A stretch of DNA of 44,612 nt from a virus (IMGVR_UViG_3300043640_000120:1-44612); one strand, 5' to 3'. Shown: positions 1-8,185, numbered from the stretch's first letter. Translations and numbers: made by a program. The notes: generated from the letters alone by a model not told the origin.

Positions 1-127
1 TCGTACATCACCAGGCGATCATCTGTAGGAACAGGCGCTGGCGTCTCCTGCAGCTCTGATACGAACTGCATGTCCATGACCAGCTTGATGCAAGCCAGGG
101 CCTGGTGGGTCGAATTGTTAGCGAATG
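1..127. repeat. Contig-end overlap (circular closure)
   Basis: These 127 bases are identical to 44486-44612. The replication reading frame is open and in phase on both sides of the junction, so this is best read as an assembly overlap of a circular or circularly permuted genome of 44,485 bp, not as a functional direct repeat. The length of 127 is a common assembly k-mer size (inference). Confidence 0.93.
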
Positions 128-2090
128 CCAAGATGCTCGGTCGCATGTCGGTCAGGTCATACACAAGATCGGAACGATGTGCATCCTCGAGAATCTTGTG
201 GATGAAGTCGACACTCGGCTTGGTTCCCGGGTGAATCTCCTTGTGCAGGTTGCGCAATATAAGCGCACGCAGGTTCTTCTCGCTTTTGATGATTCCAACG
301 TCAAGCAAAGGCTTCTCCCTCAACGGCAGTCCGCTATTAATATGCGAAACAGGGACGTTGTTACACTTCGTCAACTTACGCCGAAGTGATGCATCGCCAG
401 AGAAGACCTTGACTTCGATTCCCTCGCTGAAGACCCTGCTCAGCTCAGTAACATCACCATCATAAATATAGTGCAGATGGACTCCGCTACCGCCTTTACT
501 GAATTCCGCATATGTGACGGGCCACTTACTTGCTTCGTCGAGGTTGCGTTCCAGATTCTTTTGTCCTGAGTCATCGGTAAGATCAAAGTCGATGACTATG
601 TGCTGAGGGTCAGGCTTGACGTAATGGAGTCTCGTAGTGTCGAGGTCCTTAAGATGTGTCGTTACCTTTTCCCACTTGTTCAGCGGCTTCTCGTTGTCGC
701 TTCCGTACTGAGCAGGAGCATCAGCGCACATAGCGTCAAATATGGACACAGACTCTTCCATGACAAGTGCAATCTGATGCTCATCCGATACCACCGAGGA
801 CCGGAACTTCCCGATGAGAAACCCCGAGTACCAGCTTCTGACGGTGACTCCGTCAATGACGGTCCGCTCAGAGAATATGTCGAAGTAGTTCCGAATCTCA
901 TCCCTGAACCTGTGCCGAGGAAGCTTGTACTCGAGTGACGCATCGTCGCAGTACGCCTTGTACATCTCGTACGCCTGCTTGAGCGTCGTCCCGTCCTGCT
1001 CCTTGAACACGTCGAAGTAGGACTCTATGAAGTTATAGAACGTGTCCGTCTGTAGCATCATCTCGATGGGGCGATAGCCCGCGTAGTAGTTCTTCCCCAA
1101 GCGCCTGTAGACTCCAAGGCACCGAAAGGCTATCGCCCCCAGCTCGAAGTTCATCTGCGTCGTAAGTATCCCGTAGCGTTTTGGCGACACTAGGTCCCCA
1201 GATGGGTGCACGTCTATCAGCCGTCGGATAATACCCGACTTCGAGTCCGTGATTCTTACTGGCTTGTTGGTACCCATGAAAAGAAACGAGTTGATGCGGG
1301 CTGAATATGACGGCTTGTACTTCTCGTTCATCGTCATCTCTTCGTGCGAGACGATGGAGTTCAGCTTCGTGTTGTCCTCGATCTTGCTGAGGTCGCCGTC
1401 GTGCTGGATCGCTACTAGAGGATTTGATTTGAATACCTCCGTCGAGAATGAGTTTGAGTTCCCAGTGAGCGCCTTGGCTTCAAACGTCGTGTAATATCCC
1501 ACGAACAGTTGCTGGACGAGATTGAGGAAGGTTGACTTCCCTGTACCAGCTTCTCCGTAAAGCACGATGAATTTGTGGATCCGGCTAGCATCTCCGGAAA
1601 CGATGGCACCTATCGCCCATTCGAGCTTCTCTCGTTCCTCCGGCAAATATAGAGTTCCGATGAGCTCGTCGTAAGCGCTAGTATCTCCTTCTTCGAGAGA
1701 ATATGAGAGTCTTCGAGAGACGTAATGCGTCTTCTTAACTTCGCTATTGGCGAAAGTCAGGCTCTCGTCGAGCTGATGAGAAGAGTCCGATAGATGGTTG
1801 ATGTAGTTACGGTAGTCTGTCCACGCCTTGCTCCCGAAACTTCCGAGTGACTTGACGCGGACAGGCTCTTCCGTGTTCTTCTGGAGCTCCTTCGAATACG
1901 CATACAGTTCAGCGTCGACTAGTCTCTGGACGTCATACTCGTCCGTCGACCACAAGCCTGCTTCCTCGTCCCAGATAGCGTAGAAAGAACGTCCTCGAAC
2001 CATCAGATCCCTTGAGCGCTTGACTACGAAGTCAGGATATACTTCGACCCCGTGCTTCGTAGGTCGCTCTCCGATCTGATAAAAGTCCAT
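1..2090 (-). CDS. Replication multi-enzyme, N-terminal part: SF3 helicase and AEP-like primase (runs off the window start)
   Basis: I translated this strand codon by codon from ATG 2090 (ribosome site AAAGGAGG) to base 1 and found no stop, so about 696 residues are present and the frame continues into 44485-42868. Residues 179-186 are a Walker A (GEAGTGKS). They are followed by the SF3 layout: an acidic HDGDL segment, a Lys-rich EKYKPS stretch, an FLFMGTNKP sensor and an IIRRL arginine motif, with a D5-like region before them. Residues 498-503 (IVIDFD), 535-541 (SGVHLHY) and 558-562 (IEVKV) fit the three archaeo-eukaryotic primase motifs. Expected role: unwinding and priming at the phage fork. 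The order helicase, then primase, then polymerase in one chain is unusual. The exact borders of the primase domain are inferred. Confidence 0.9.
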   Translation of the reverse strand, partial: MDFYQIGERPTKHGVEVYPDFVVKRSRDLMVRGRSFYAIWDEEAGLWSTDEYDVQRLVDAELYAYSKELQKNTEEPVRVKSLGSFGSKAWTDYRNYINHLSDSSHQLDESLTFANSEVKKTHYVSRRLSYSLEEGDTSAYDELIGTLYLPEEREKLEWAIGAIVSGDASRIHKFIVLYGEAGTGKSTFLNLVQQLFVGYYTTFEAKALTGNSNSFSTEVFKSNPLVAIQHDGDLSKIEDNTKLNSIVSHEEMTMNEKYKPSYSARINSFLFMGTNKPVRITDSKSGIIRRLIDVHPSGDLVSPKRYGILTTQMNFELGAIAFRCLGVYRRLGKNYYAGYRPIEMMLQTDTFYNFIESYFDVFKEQDGTTLKQAYEMYKAYCDDASLEYKLPRHRFRDEIRNYFDIFSERTVIDGVTVRSWYSGFLIGKFRSSVVSDEHQIALVMEESVSIFDAMCADAPAQYGSDNEKPLNKWEKVTTHLKDLDTTRLHYVKPDPQHIVIDFDLTDDSGQKNLERNLDEASKWPVTYAEFSKGGSGVHLHYIYDGDVTELSRVFSEGIEVKVFSGDASLRRKLTKCNNVPVSHINSGLPLREKPLLDVGIIKSEKNLRALILRNLHKEIHPGTKPSVDFIHKILEDAHRSDLVYDLTDMRPSILAFANNSTHQALACIKLVMDMQFVSELQETPAPVPTDDRLVMY

Positions 2091-2109
2091 TCGTTCCTCC
2101 TTTCGCTAT

Positions 2110-2658
2110 CTAGACCAGGTTGTTTTCGGCTATGTAGGCAGACAACTGATACCACAGCTCAACCCTCCGCTGATCGCGCAGAGGATTCTTCAGTGGAAAC
2201 AGACCGCCTTTGCCTTTTGGTGAGTACTGACGATCGTTGAACCGGCGAATGATCTGCCGGATCTTGAACGTGTCGGTCGGTCGATTTGACTCAGCGTACT
2301 CGTCCAGACCAAGATTCTTGAGCATGATCGAGAACCAGTTACTAACACCGATCTCAGCCATGTAATCTGCTCGTGCACTGAGAGCTACCAGCACTTCCAG
2401 AACACTCGCCTCAGGTCGCATTAGAGCTTCAAGATCCGCATAGCGCGCACGGCTTCCTGCTGCTCTAAGAAACTGACGCCGCAGCTCTTTGCCGTCATCG
2501 GCCCTGTTGTCGTCGTTCGGAACGGACCAGTCAAACGGAACAAGATTCATCCGTTCGCACACGAGCAGAAATGAATGCCCATCCCCAAGAATCCGCTCCG
2601 GCCGTACACGATCGCACAGAGCTCGGAAATACTCTTCTCCTAGTTCCGCACCAGTCAT
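2110..2658 (-). CDS. Conserved hypothetical protein, 182 aa
   Basis: A soluble, mostly helical 182-aa protein with no membrane segment. Its ATG (2658-2656) overlaps the TGA of the preceding gene (2655-2657), so translation is probably coupled. It ends 19 bases before the replication gene, whose ribosome site lies in the gap. I do not recognise a catalytic motif. It looks like the last gene of the 7.6-2.1 kb operon before the replication protein; function unknown. Confidence 0.8.
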   Translation of the reverse strand: MTGAELGEEYFRALCDRVRPERILGDGHSFLLVCERMNLVPFDWSVPNDDNRADDGKELRRQFLRAAGSRARYADLEALMRPEASVLEVLVALSARADYMAEIGVSNWFSIMLKNLGLDEYAESNRPTDTFKIRQIIRRFNDRQYSPKGKGGLFPLKNPLRDQRRVELWYQLSAYIAENNLV

Positions 2659-3275
2659 TGTTCCGGCTTCATTTTCTTCAGCTCGGTCTTGGGGTTGCCG
2701 TAGCCGTAAACGACTTCCATGAACGATCGTTTGTCGAGAACGATCTCGAAGTCGACGTCGATTTCGTCGTTCCGGATATAAAGAATGTTGGGATCATCCC
2801 CAACGATTCCGAAACCCGTTGCGTAGTGAGGACCAGCCAGCTTTTTCGGGTTAGATATAGGCTGATCTCTCTCGTCAGCAAGGACGTCATCCTCTTCGTA
2901 ATACTTGAGGGTGAGCTTCTGGTAGTCCATGTTGTGCTCTTCGGAAAACTCGTCGAGCGAGATGATGTACGGTTTCGTCGTGTCGCGTTCGCTGGGGACT
3001 AGGGCAGAGGAACTGCCCACTTCGTCTTCGTCGGCCTCCTCGGCTCCGTCATCCCAGTCAGGATCTCCCATGGGGGATTCCCCTTCGTGGCCTTGATCGT
3101 CAGGGTGCCGAAGCTCGGACTTATGCTGATAGTGCGCCTTGACGTCTGCGATCTGCTCCTCCAGTTCTCGAACATGAATCCGGCGAGAACACAGCACACC
3201 AAGAGCAAAACCCAGTCCACAACTAGCAACAGCGATACCGACGGTAGTGGTGGCATTGTGAATCATTCCCTTCAC
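2655..3275 (-). CDS. Membrane-anchored acidic protein, 206 aa, unknown function
   Basis: The N-terminus holds one hydrophobic segment (about residues 9-27, Gly/Ala-rich) followed by a charged linker with a strongly acidic stretch (about 70-90). The rest is a soluble domain rich in Asp, Glu and Tyr. The likely start is GTG 3275, directly after the upstream stop (TAGGTG); an in-frame ATG at 3266 is possible. The topology suggests a short cytoplasmic end, one membrane span and a larger domain. It sits between a DUF6353-type membrane protein and a soluble hypothetical. I cannot assign a function. Confidence 0.8.
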   Translation of the reverse strand: MKGMIHNATTTVGIAVASCGLGFALGVLCSRRIHVRELEEQIADVKAHYQHKSELRHPDDQGHEGESPMGDPDWDDGAEEADEDEVGSSSALVPSERDTTKPYIISLDEFSEEHNMDYQKLTLKYYEEDDVLADERDQPISNPKKLAGPHYATGFGIVGDDPNILYIRNDEIDVDFEIVLDKRSFMEVVYGYGNPKTELKKMKPEQ

Positions 3276-4157
3276 CTAGTCGATCGTGATGATGCCGTCG
3301 ACATTGAAGTCGAGAAAGACGGTGCGCTCGATGCCGTTCACGAACGCTCGGTTACACTCGTCGGTGATGTCGTAGATGCCGAAGTCGATGTAATCGTCCC
3401 CGCCACTTCCGAGCTTCCAGCCGACGATCTGGCCTGCCTGCGAACGCTTCAGGCCGAGAGCCTCGTAGATCTCGTTCAGGAACACGAAGCCGTGCGTCCT
3501 CAGCCTGTCGTTTGCGAACCGCTCCTGCGCCTTCAGGAACGTAAGGTTGTACTCCGGAGTTTTGCTCCAGCTGGGGCTCGACTCGTCGAAGAACCGACCG
3601 TACACCGAAGGGATGACATCATCGTAGCGCTCGATGAGACACGCCTGAACCTCGTCCGGGTTTTCACCCTCGACGTAAGCCCGTCGGACCCCTCGGTAAA
3701 TATCGAGCTCTCGCTCAGGACCGACCTCCTCTTCCACGCGGGTCCTGTACGCCCGGAAGCCGCTGTCCAGAGCCGTGTAGGCCGCGATGAGGCCAGCACG
3801 CTGCTTGCGCATGATGCCGTTGGAAGTGAGGATGCAGAGCACCGACGCAGAGCCAACCATGATGGCCGGCGAGTAGATCTTCAGGAGTTCGACGCTGCGC
3901 CGGACGTAGACCTGGGCGACTTCCTTGGCCTGGTCCTTGGCGGTGTAGTCGTCGTCGACGGGCTTGACTCCGATGCGGTCAACGTCGTCCTTCATGTCGC
4001 CAATCACCGACTGGGACCTCAGGACAGCCTTGCCCACGAGCACCGTGGTGGCGGCAAAGCCAGCGACGCCGATGCTGGTGAGGATTGCGGGCGCATTCCT
4101 CTTCATGAACAACTCGGACTTACCGAGTGCCCGAGTGGCAACTAGCGACAGATTCAT
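3276..4157 (-). CDS. DUF6353-like membrane protein (copy 1)
   Basis: About 293 aa with two hydrophobic segments near the N-terminus (around residues 20-40 and 90-110) and a soluble C-terminal half with a conserved pattern including NEIYEALGL and a GYDI/FGIYD-type ending. It matches my memory of the DUF6353 family, common in phages of Gram-positive bacteria and of unknown role. It is paralogous to the protein at 6886-7635: same two-span layout, same segment of the type NAPxIL(T/S), and the same E-x-x-GP motif. I chose ATG 4157, with AAAGGA 12 bases upstream; a TTG at 4166 is the alternative. It is followed without gap by the next membrane protein. Confidence 0.8.
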   Translation of the reverse strand: MNLSLVATRALGKSELFMKRNAPAILTSIGVAGFAATTVLVGKAVLRSQSVIGDMKDDVDRIGVKPVDDDYTAKDQAKEVAQVYVRRSVELLKIYSPAIMVGSASVLCILTSNGIMRKQRAGLIAAYTALDSGFRAYRTRVEEEVGPERELDIYRGVRRAYVEGENPDEVQACLIERYDDVIPSVYGRFFDESSPSWSKTPEYNLTFLKAQERFANDRLRTHGFVFLNEIYEALGLKRSQAGQIVGWKLGSGGDDYIDFGIYDITDECNRAFVNGIERTVFLDFNVDGIITID

Positions 4158-4200
4158 GGTTCTCAAATATCCTTTGCGAGAAGTTGTTGGACGCGTGTAG

Positions 4201-4620
4201 TTAGGCGACGGACTTGTACGTGACCGACGTCTTGGTCATCCACAGCGGGACGACGCCATACGGCTCGGCCATCTGGAGCCAGCGATCCCTCACGCGCTTG
4301 GAAGCGAAAGTGTCGATCGCGTACTTCTGACCGTGCATCCAGCACGAGCCGGAGTCGATGACGCCCGCGTTCAGGTGTGCTCCGAGCTCCTTGAAGTCCT
4401 TGCACTTGAGCTGCTCAGCGACGACCTTGGCCCACGGCGGCAACTGCACGTAGTGCGGGGTCTCCATCTTGTGGTTAACCGTCGTCGGTGCGAACGGCTG
4501 TGCAGAAGCCGCTGGCTGGTCGCTCTGGGCGGAAGAGTTGACGAAGGCGAGTGCGATGACCACTCCAGCCAGCGTAAGGCCAGCGATACAGGTCAGGACG
4601 ATTCTTGCGTAGACGCTCAT
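4201..4620 (-). CDS. Exported or membrane-anchored protein, 139 aa
   Basis: The N-terminus is a signal-anchor or signal peptide: a short charged start (MSVYAR), a hydrophobic core to about residue 28, then a low-complexity Ser/Ala/Gln/Pro linker. The remaining roughly 90 residues are a compact domain with two cysteines (CKDF and SCWMHG) that could form a disulfide outside the membrane. ATG 4620 overlaps the stop of the upstream 42-aa gene by ATGA. Function not recognised; an extracytoplasmic location is inferred from the signal. Confidence 0.78.
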   Translation of the reverse strand: MSVYARIVLTCIAGLTLAGVVIALAFVNSSAQSDQPAASAQPFAPTTVNHKMETPHYVQLPPWAKVVAEQLKCKDFKELGAHLNAGVIDSGSCWMHGQKYAIDTFASKRVRDRWLQMAEPYGVVPLWMTKTSVTYKSVA

Positions 4621-4745
4621 GATAATGCTCTCTTTCGAATAGGTCTCATGAATATGGCGTATACCTGCTTGTCAGGCATCTTTTTAACGCGAGCCACCCA
4701 AGTTTTGCTGTAAGGGTATCTCTGTATAAGCTGCTCGCGCATCAT
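4617..4745 (-). CDS. Small conserved phage protein, 42 aa
   Basis: A 42-aa basic protein beginning MMREQLIQRYPYSKTW. I recognise this pattern (start, then E/Q-L-I-x-x-YP-x-S-x-x-W, then K-K-M-x-D-x-Q-V-Y-A-I) from many phages of Gram-positive hosts, where it is unnamed. It starts 14 bases after the stop of the 218-aa gene and its TGA overlaps the ATG of the 139-aa gene, which supports a real coupled gene. Function unknown; its size and charge suggest a nucleic-acid or protein-binding accessory. Confidence 0.75.
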   Translation of the reverse strand: MMREQLIQRYPYSKTWVARVKKMPDKQVYAIFMRPIRKRALS

Positions 4746-4758
4746 GCTGATAGACACG

Positions 4759-5415
4759 TCAGTCGATCGGCTGGGTCTTCGGCAGAACGACCAGGTATCC
4801 GTTCCTGATATGACGGACGCTGGCGGTTCTGAGATCGTCCCAGCCCCACTTGGCATCTGTGAAGCTGCCGGTGATCCCGACCAGATCGTACAAGTCGGCG
4901 ACAGTAGCAGTCTGGTACTGATCGACCAGGTTCCGAAGGTTGTCAATGACGTCTTCGGCTTCTCCTCTTGTGGCGAGGATGATCTCATCGAAGTCGTGCG
5001 TCGCCCTGGACTGCCGGCTTAGTTCGCGGGGGGCAGAATATGACGAAGACGGATTCGTTGCACGGTTGTAGTTGGTGTATCCCGGGCGAGTGCCTGAGCT
5101 CCGACCTCGCGAATCTCCGAAGAGGAACCGGTCCACTCCCTGACTCACCGCGTCCGACATCATGTTCTTGGCCGCGGGGACCAGGACCTCCAGAAATACG
5201 TACTGGGCGACCGACTGCAAACCCTCACTGACGAAGTTCCCGCCAACCTTGCTAGCGAGAGGCCTCTTGCGCTGAGTTACAGTTCCTGTGGTGACCTGGT
5301 CGACCTTCTTCTCCGGAGGAGCTTCCTTGGACTTCTTCGAGTTGGCGGGATAGTTCACAGGCCTGAGGTTAGTGCGGCCTGCTCCGTTCTCAACTTCCAT
5401 GTATTCAGGCATACG
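4759..5415 (-). CDS. Conserved phage protein, 218 aa, unknown function
   Basis: Start ATG 5415 has AAGGA five bases upstream; an upstream ATG at 5439 lacks one. The N-terminal third is polar and Lys-rich, residues of about 55-95 carry a conserved helical block (SEGLQSVAQYVF, then VPAAKNMM), a Ser/Tyr/Asn linker follows, and the C-terminal 80 residues are a compact domain with VADLYDLVGITG and a GYLVVLPK ending. I recall this architecture from many siphoviruses and integrative elements of Gram-positive bacteria, always without a named function. It lies in the same tight operon as the DUF6353 and DUF6275 proteins. Confidence 0.8.
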   Translation of the reverse strand, partial: RMPEYMEVENGAGRTNLRPVNYPANSKKSKEAPPEKKVDQVTTGTVTQRKRPLASKVGGNFVSEGLQSVAQYVFLEVLVPAAKNMMSDAVSQGVDRFLFGDSRGRSSGTRPGYTNYNRATNPSSSYSAPRELSRQSRATHDFDEIILATRGEAEDVIDNLRNLVDQYQTATVADLYDLVGITGSFTDAKWGWDDLRTASVRHIRNGYLVVLPKTQPID

Positions 5416-5495
5416 CATCCTTAACTGAATGGAGGGCACAGAGTCTTGTTGTCGTTTGAGGTAGCCAGGCCGTGGGAACCCCCTCCAGAAAATGG

Positions 5496-6035
5496 CTAGG
5501 CCGGGACGTCCTCTTCCTCGTCTGGCGGAACACCGGTCTTGCCCTGCATCACGTCGATCATCTGAGCCTTGGACATCTTTTGGAGCTCGGACTTCGTCGG
5601 CCGGCGATGCGCCCAGGGAACCTCGTCCTCCTTGGACTTCGCGGGCTGTCCCTCGACCTCTGCCACAGCATCCATGAGCACCTTCGGAATGATGCCGGTG
5701 ACGAACCCAGCGATGGTGTCCGGATGCGTCATCAGCTCAGCAAAGAGCGCATCGAACGCAAGAGAACACGCAAACTTCTCCCTTTGCTCGACCGTTTTGA
5801 CGAAGCCGCGACCGTCTTCGGAACGAGTCCCGTAGGCCTCCAGGATGATGCCGTGGAAGGTCCGCATGACCATCGAAATGTCATTCGAATCCTGAACCTT
5901 CATCAGCCTGGTACGGAGATCGCCTTCCCCTTCAACAGGGACGTCGGTGAGCTCCTTCGCCGACAGATGGAAATACAGATCCTCGGTCACCATCTGGTCG
6001 TTGAAGTCCATGTAGGTGACGGTTTGCTTGATCAT
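5496..6035 (-). CDS. Conserved phage protein of the MIKxTVTYxDFN type, 179 aa (possible assembly chaperone)
   Basis: ATG 6035 with AAGGGAG four bases upstream. The N-terminus (IKQTVTYMDFND) and the following LYFHLSAKEL and AYGTRSEDGRGFVK segments match a family I know from many Gram-positive siphoviruses, often labelled a tail assembly chaperone on weak evidence. Acidic, soluble, and with a charged tail ending EEEDVPA. Here it is far from the tail genes, in an operon with membrane proteins, so a tail role is not supported by context. Confidence 0.78.
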   Translation of the reverse strand: MIKQTVTYMDFNDQMVTEDLYFHLSAKELTDVPVEGEGDLRTRLMKVQDSNDISMVMRTFHGIILEAYGTRSEDGRGFVKTVEQREKFACSLAFDALFAELMTHPDTIAGFVTGIIPKVLMDAVAEVEGQPAKSKEDEVPWAHRRPTKSELQKMSKAQMIDVMQGKTGVPPDEEEDVPA

Positions 6036-6044
6036 GACGCTCCC

Positions 6045-6464
6045 TTAGTAAGCGATTACCACGTTGTTGAGCTTCCGGTAGACGTCGATGTACGCCTCGG
6101 ACCGGTTGAAGTTGTACGTCACTTCCCAGAGCATGCCCTTGAAGTTGACCGGCGAGACGATGGCCTTCCAGTTCCCCAGTGTGTAGGTGAACCAGACGAT
6201 CTGGACGGCTTCCGTCGTCATCTGCGGAGTCTTGGCCGTGTCGTGATGGGCGTTGTAGTTATCCACCACGAGCTGCTTTGCCTGACGCTGGGCCTCATCC
6301 AGAGTCACCTGAGACTTCTTCGGCCTTGAAACCTTGATAGTCACCGGCTTGGCGACAGGTTCCGTCGTGACCTTGACAGCGGCGGCTGCCATCGTGGCCG
6401 GAGAAGGAACCGCAGCGATGAAGGGGACCTCAGCGGCAGGGGCAGGGGGCTGAACGGCGGTCAA
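6045..6464 (-). CDS. DUF6275-like protein
   Basis: About 139 aa. The N-terminal half is an Ala/Pro/Val-rich linker. The C-terminal about 85 residues (from QAKQLVVDNYN through VWFTYTLGNWKA to the YIDVYRKLNN ending) match the DUF6275 pattern known from phages of Gram-positive bacteria, function unknown. The start is uncertain: TTG 6464 has AAGGAG about ten bases upstream, while ATG 6509 has AGGAG only one base away. It ends nine bases before the next gene's ATG, over its ribosome site. Confidence 0.72.
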   Translation of the reverse strand: MTAVQPPAPAAEVPFIAAVPSPATMAAAAVKVTTEPVAKPVTIKVSRPKKSQVTLDEAQRQAKQLVVDNYNAHHDTAKTPQMTTEAVQIVWFTYTLGNWKAIVSPVNFKGMLWEVTYNFNRSEAYIDVYRKLNNVVIAY

Positions 6465-6557
6465 TTTACTAATACTCCTTGTTACTGATGACTGGATAAA
6501 AGAGACCATACTCCTGGGGGCTGAATATGGTCTCGCTCGTATCGGCTTGGACTAGTT

Positions 6558-6821
6558 CTAGAGCTTCCGGAGGACCGCCTTAGTTGTGATGACTGCTGCG
6601 GTTGCGGATATGGCGCCGATCCCGACGACGATGGCGGTACCGACCAACACGTTGCGGGTGAATATCTTTCGCTCTGGAGCGGTCTCCGGCTCTTCGGTGG
6701 ACGGCCGGGCCTTGGCGATGCTGCGCGTGACCTTAGCAAATCCGCTCTTGAGGTCCTCGGCGTCCTGCTTGGAGAGCCTCTTCCCGACCATCGCAGCGGC
6801 CAGCTGAGTGAGCCTCATCAT
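6558..6821 (-). CDS. Small membrane protein, about 87 aa
   Basis: The frame is open far upstream, but the part above 6886 overlaps the preceding gene, so I place the start at ATG 6821, or a non-canonical codon just after 6886 that would add a Trp-rich hydrophobic segment. The body has a charged, Lys/Arg-rich linker and a C-terminal transmembrane helix of about 25 residues ending in a basic tail (KAVLRKL). This is the same design as the three small proteins at 7.7-8.5 kb. Function unknown. Confidence 0.62.
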   Translation of the reverse strand: MMRLTQLAAAMVGKRLSKQDAEDLKSGFAKVTRSIAKARPSTEEPETAPERKIFTRNVLVGTAIVVGIGAISATAAVITTKAVLRKL

Positions 6822-6885
6822 GATCCACGGCCAGATCAGCCAGAATATGAAAGATCCCAGCGACGGGAACAGCCTTCGGATCCAG

Positions 6886-7635
6886 CTAGTACTTTCCGTA
6901 GTCGGCCCGTGGAAGACGTACGTAGTTGACTGCAAGGCAGGGCCTTCCGTCGTCTGAGAGGTGTGAGCTGAATGTGAGCTCCATGCGGTTGTCGATGCTC
7001 CATCCCACTTCATCGCCGACAACCACTTGCTCCAGGCCAAGAAGCTCGTAAAACTCGTTGTGGGGGGCGTACATGTTGGCGAAGATGCTGGCGTTGACAT
7101 CGTTCATTGCCTTTCGTATTGCCTCTATATCGCTCATGAAATAGCGACCGGTGAAGGAGTCGAAGCAAAGCATCTCTCCGCCACGCGTAATGAGGACCTG
7201 CGCAGTGGATGCAGGATTGCTCTCAATGCGCTCCTGAGCCACTGCTTCTCTGACCTTCTGTTCCTTGTTCGGCCCGATCTCCTCGAGGACCTTCTCCTTG
7301 TAGTCCCGGAAGGCCGTGTCGACCAGTGTGTAAGCACCAACGAGAGCGACGTTACGTCGAGCCCCGATTGCGTTGACGCCGACGATGCAGGCGATGGTCG
7401 CCGCGCCCGTAAGTGCCGCTGGAATATAAAGCTTCCAGGTAACTGCCACCTTCTCCTTGACGGTTGGAGGATCGACGTCCTCCAGAACCTCGAGTTCGGC
7501 AAGGGCCTTAGGTGTGGCCCGGACGGCGAGAACTGCAGTTCCGATGACACCAGTGATGGCGATTCCGGACAGGATCGACGGGGCGTTGTCCTTAAGTGCT
7601 CGACTGATGACAGATATAAATCTATCGGTCTGCAT
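6886..7635 (-). CDS. DUF6353-like membrane protein (copy 2)
   Basis: A 249-aa protein; ATG 7635 is preceded by GGAAGGGA at good spacing, which decides it over the upstream in-frame ATG at 7701. Two membrane spans sit near residues 18-38 and 68-90, followed by a soluble domain with YTLVDTAFRDYKEKV, a GPN motif and NEFYELLGLEQ. It is clearly paralogous to the protein at 3276-4157, sharing the order of features over the whole length. Two copies within 3.5 kb suggest a heteromeric membrane complex or an old duplication; neither has a known role. Confidence 0.83.
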   Translation of the reverse strand: MQTDRFISVISRALKDNAPSILSGIAITGVIGTAVLAVRATPKALAELEVLEDVDPPTVKEKVAVTWKLYIPAALTGAATIACIVGVNAIGARRNVALVGAYTLVDTAFRDYKEKVLEEIGPNKEQKVREAVAQERIESNPASTAQVLITRGGEMLCFDSFTGRYFMSDIEAIRKAMNDVNASIFANMYAPHNEFYELLGLEQVVVGDEVGWSIDNRMELTFSSHLSDDGRPCLAVNYVRLPRADYGKY

Positions 7636-7708
7636 ACGTTCCCTTCCATTGTCTTGTTCGCGAAAGAAATATGAGACCATGCGTTGGATGCATAGTCTCA
7701 TAGGAGGA

Positions 7709-7891
7709 TTACTCCTCAGTGGTCTCCGTGGTCTCCTTGTTCATCTTGCTCTGGATCTTCGTGGTGACGGCCTCGGTCACGAGGTTGGCCAGGACGGTCA
7801 CGCCGATGCTGACGACCGCGGTGGCGGTGGCGGCAGCAAACTTGCGCTTGGTCGAGGGCTTGGTCTCGGTCTCGGGGGTGAGGTCAGTCAT
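7709..7891 (-). CDS. Small single-span membrane protein, 60 aa
   Basis: Sixty residues: a polar Thr/Glu/Lys N-terminus, one hydrophobic helix (about residues 18-40, Ala/Val/Thr-rich) and a charged C-terminus ending in alternating Thr and Glu. ATG 7891 has TTAGGA upstream and lies about 35 bases after the -10 box of the promoter at 7927-7951, so it has its own transcript start. It is the first gene after the terminator at 7961-7995 and may also feed the DUF6353 operon downstream. Function unknown. Confidence 0.8.
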   Translation of the reverse strand: MTDLTPETETKPSTKRKFAAATATAVVSIGVTVLANLVTEAVTTKIQSKMNKETTETTEE

Positions 7892-7926
7892 GTGGATTCC
7901 TAACAGACGTAGGGTGTGACGGGTTC

Positions 7927-7951
7927 ATTATAGGGCAGGTAAAACTTGCGA
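7927..7951 (-). promoter_or_regulatory. Promoter of the TCGC-N15-TATAAT family
   Basis: On the minus strand: TCGC, 15 bases, TATAAT, then GA. It precedes the 60-aa membrane protein and possibly the whole 7.6-2.1 kb operon. Confidence 0.8.
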
Positions 7952-7960
7952 GGCTTCGCC

Positions 7961-7995
7961 CGAGAAAAACCTAAAGCCCGTGTTAGGGGCTTTTT
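7961..7995 (-). terminator. Intrinsic terminator after the 59-aa gene
   Basis: Seven-base stem AAAGCCC/GGGCTTT with a CTAACAC-type loop, then AGGTTTTT on the minus strand. The plus strand also ends in five T, so it may act in both directions. Confidence 0.75.
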
Positions 7996-8005
7996 GGTTT
8001 GAATG

Positions 8006-8185
8006 TTACTTGCGGCTGTTCCGGTCTCGGCGGTTGACTTCCTTCTGCCAGGCGCGGGAGTTGTTCGCGGAACTCACGGAGTCGATCAGCTTGGAAGCAG
8101 CGGTTACTGCTACAGCTAGGACTGCGATGAGTGCGAGCGGATTCTCGTCCCAAGCCTGCTTGAGCTTGGCTTTGATGTCGTTCAC
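8006..8185 (-). CDS. Small single-span membrane protein, 59 aa
   Basis: GTG 8185 start with AAGGAG five bases upstream; TAA at 8006-8008. The protein has a Lys-rich N-terminal amphipathic stretch, a hydrophobic segment of about 18 residues (LALIAVLAVAVTAA) and a highly basic C-terminus (NRRDRNSRK). Promoter, ribosome site, gene and terminator are all packed into about 275 bases. It belongs to the same design class as the genes at 7709 and 8293. Function unknown; a membrane-targeting host-takeover peptide is one guess. Confidence 0.8.
   Translation of the reverse strand: MNDIKAKLKQAWDENPLALIAVLAVAVTAASKLIDSVSSANNSRAWQKEVNRRDRNSRK

Noticed and set aside
1-127. Terminal direct repeat as in T7-like genomes
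   Set aside because: The repeat is inside a continuous gene and has typical k-mer length, so it is most simply an assembly overlap.
128-2090. A decayed or frameshifted gene, since no complete ORF is bounded here
   Set aside because: Manual translation gave an unbroken frame that joins the polymerase through the circular junction.
3087-4145. Plus-strand open frame opposite the DUF6353-like gene
   Set aside because: Same cause: mirror of a coding strand. No gene is supported on the plus strand anywhere in the window.
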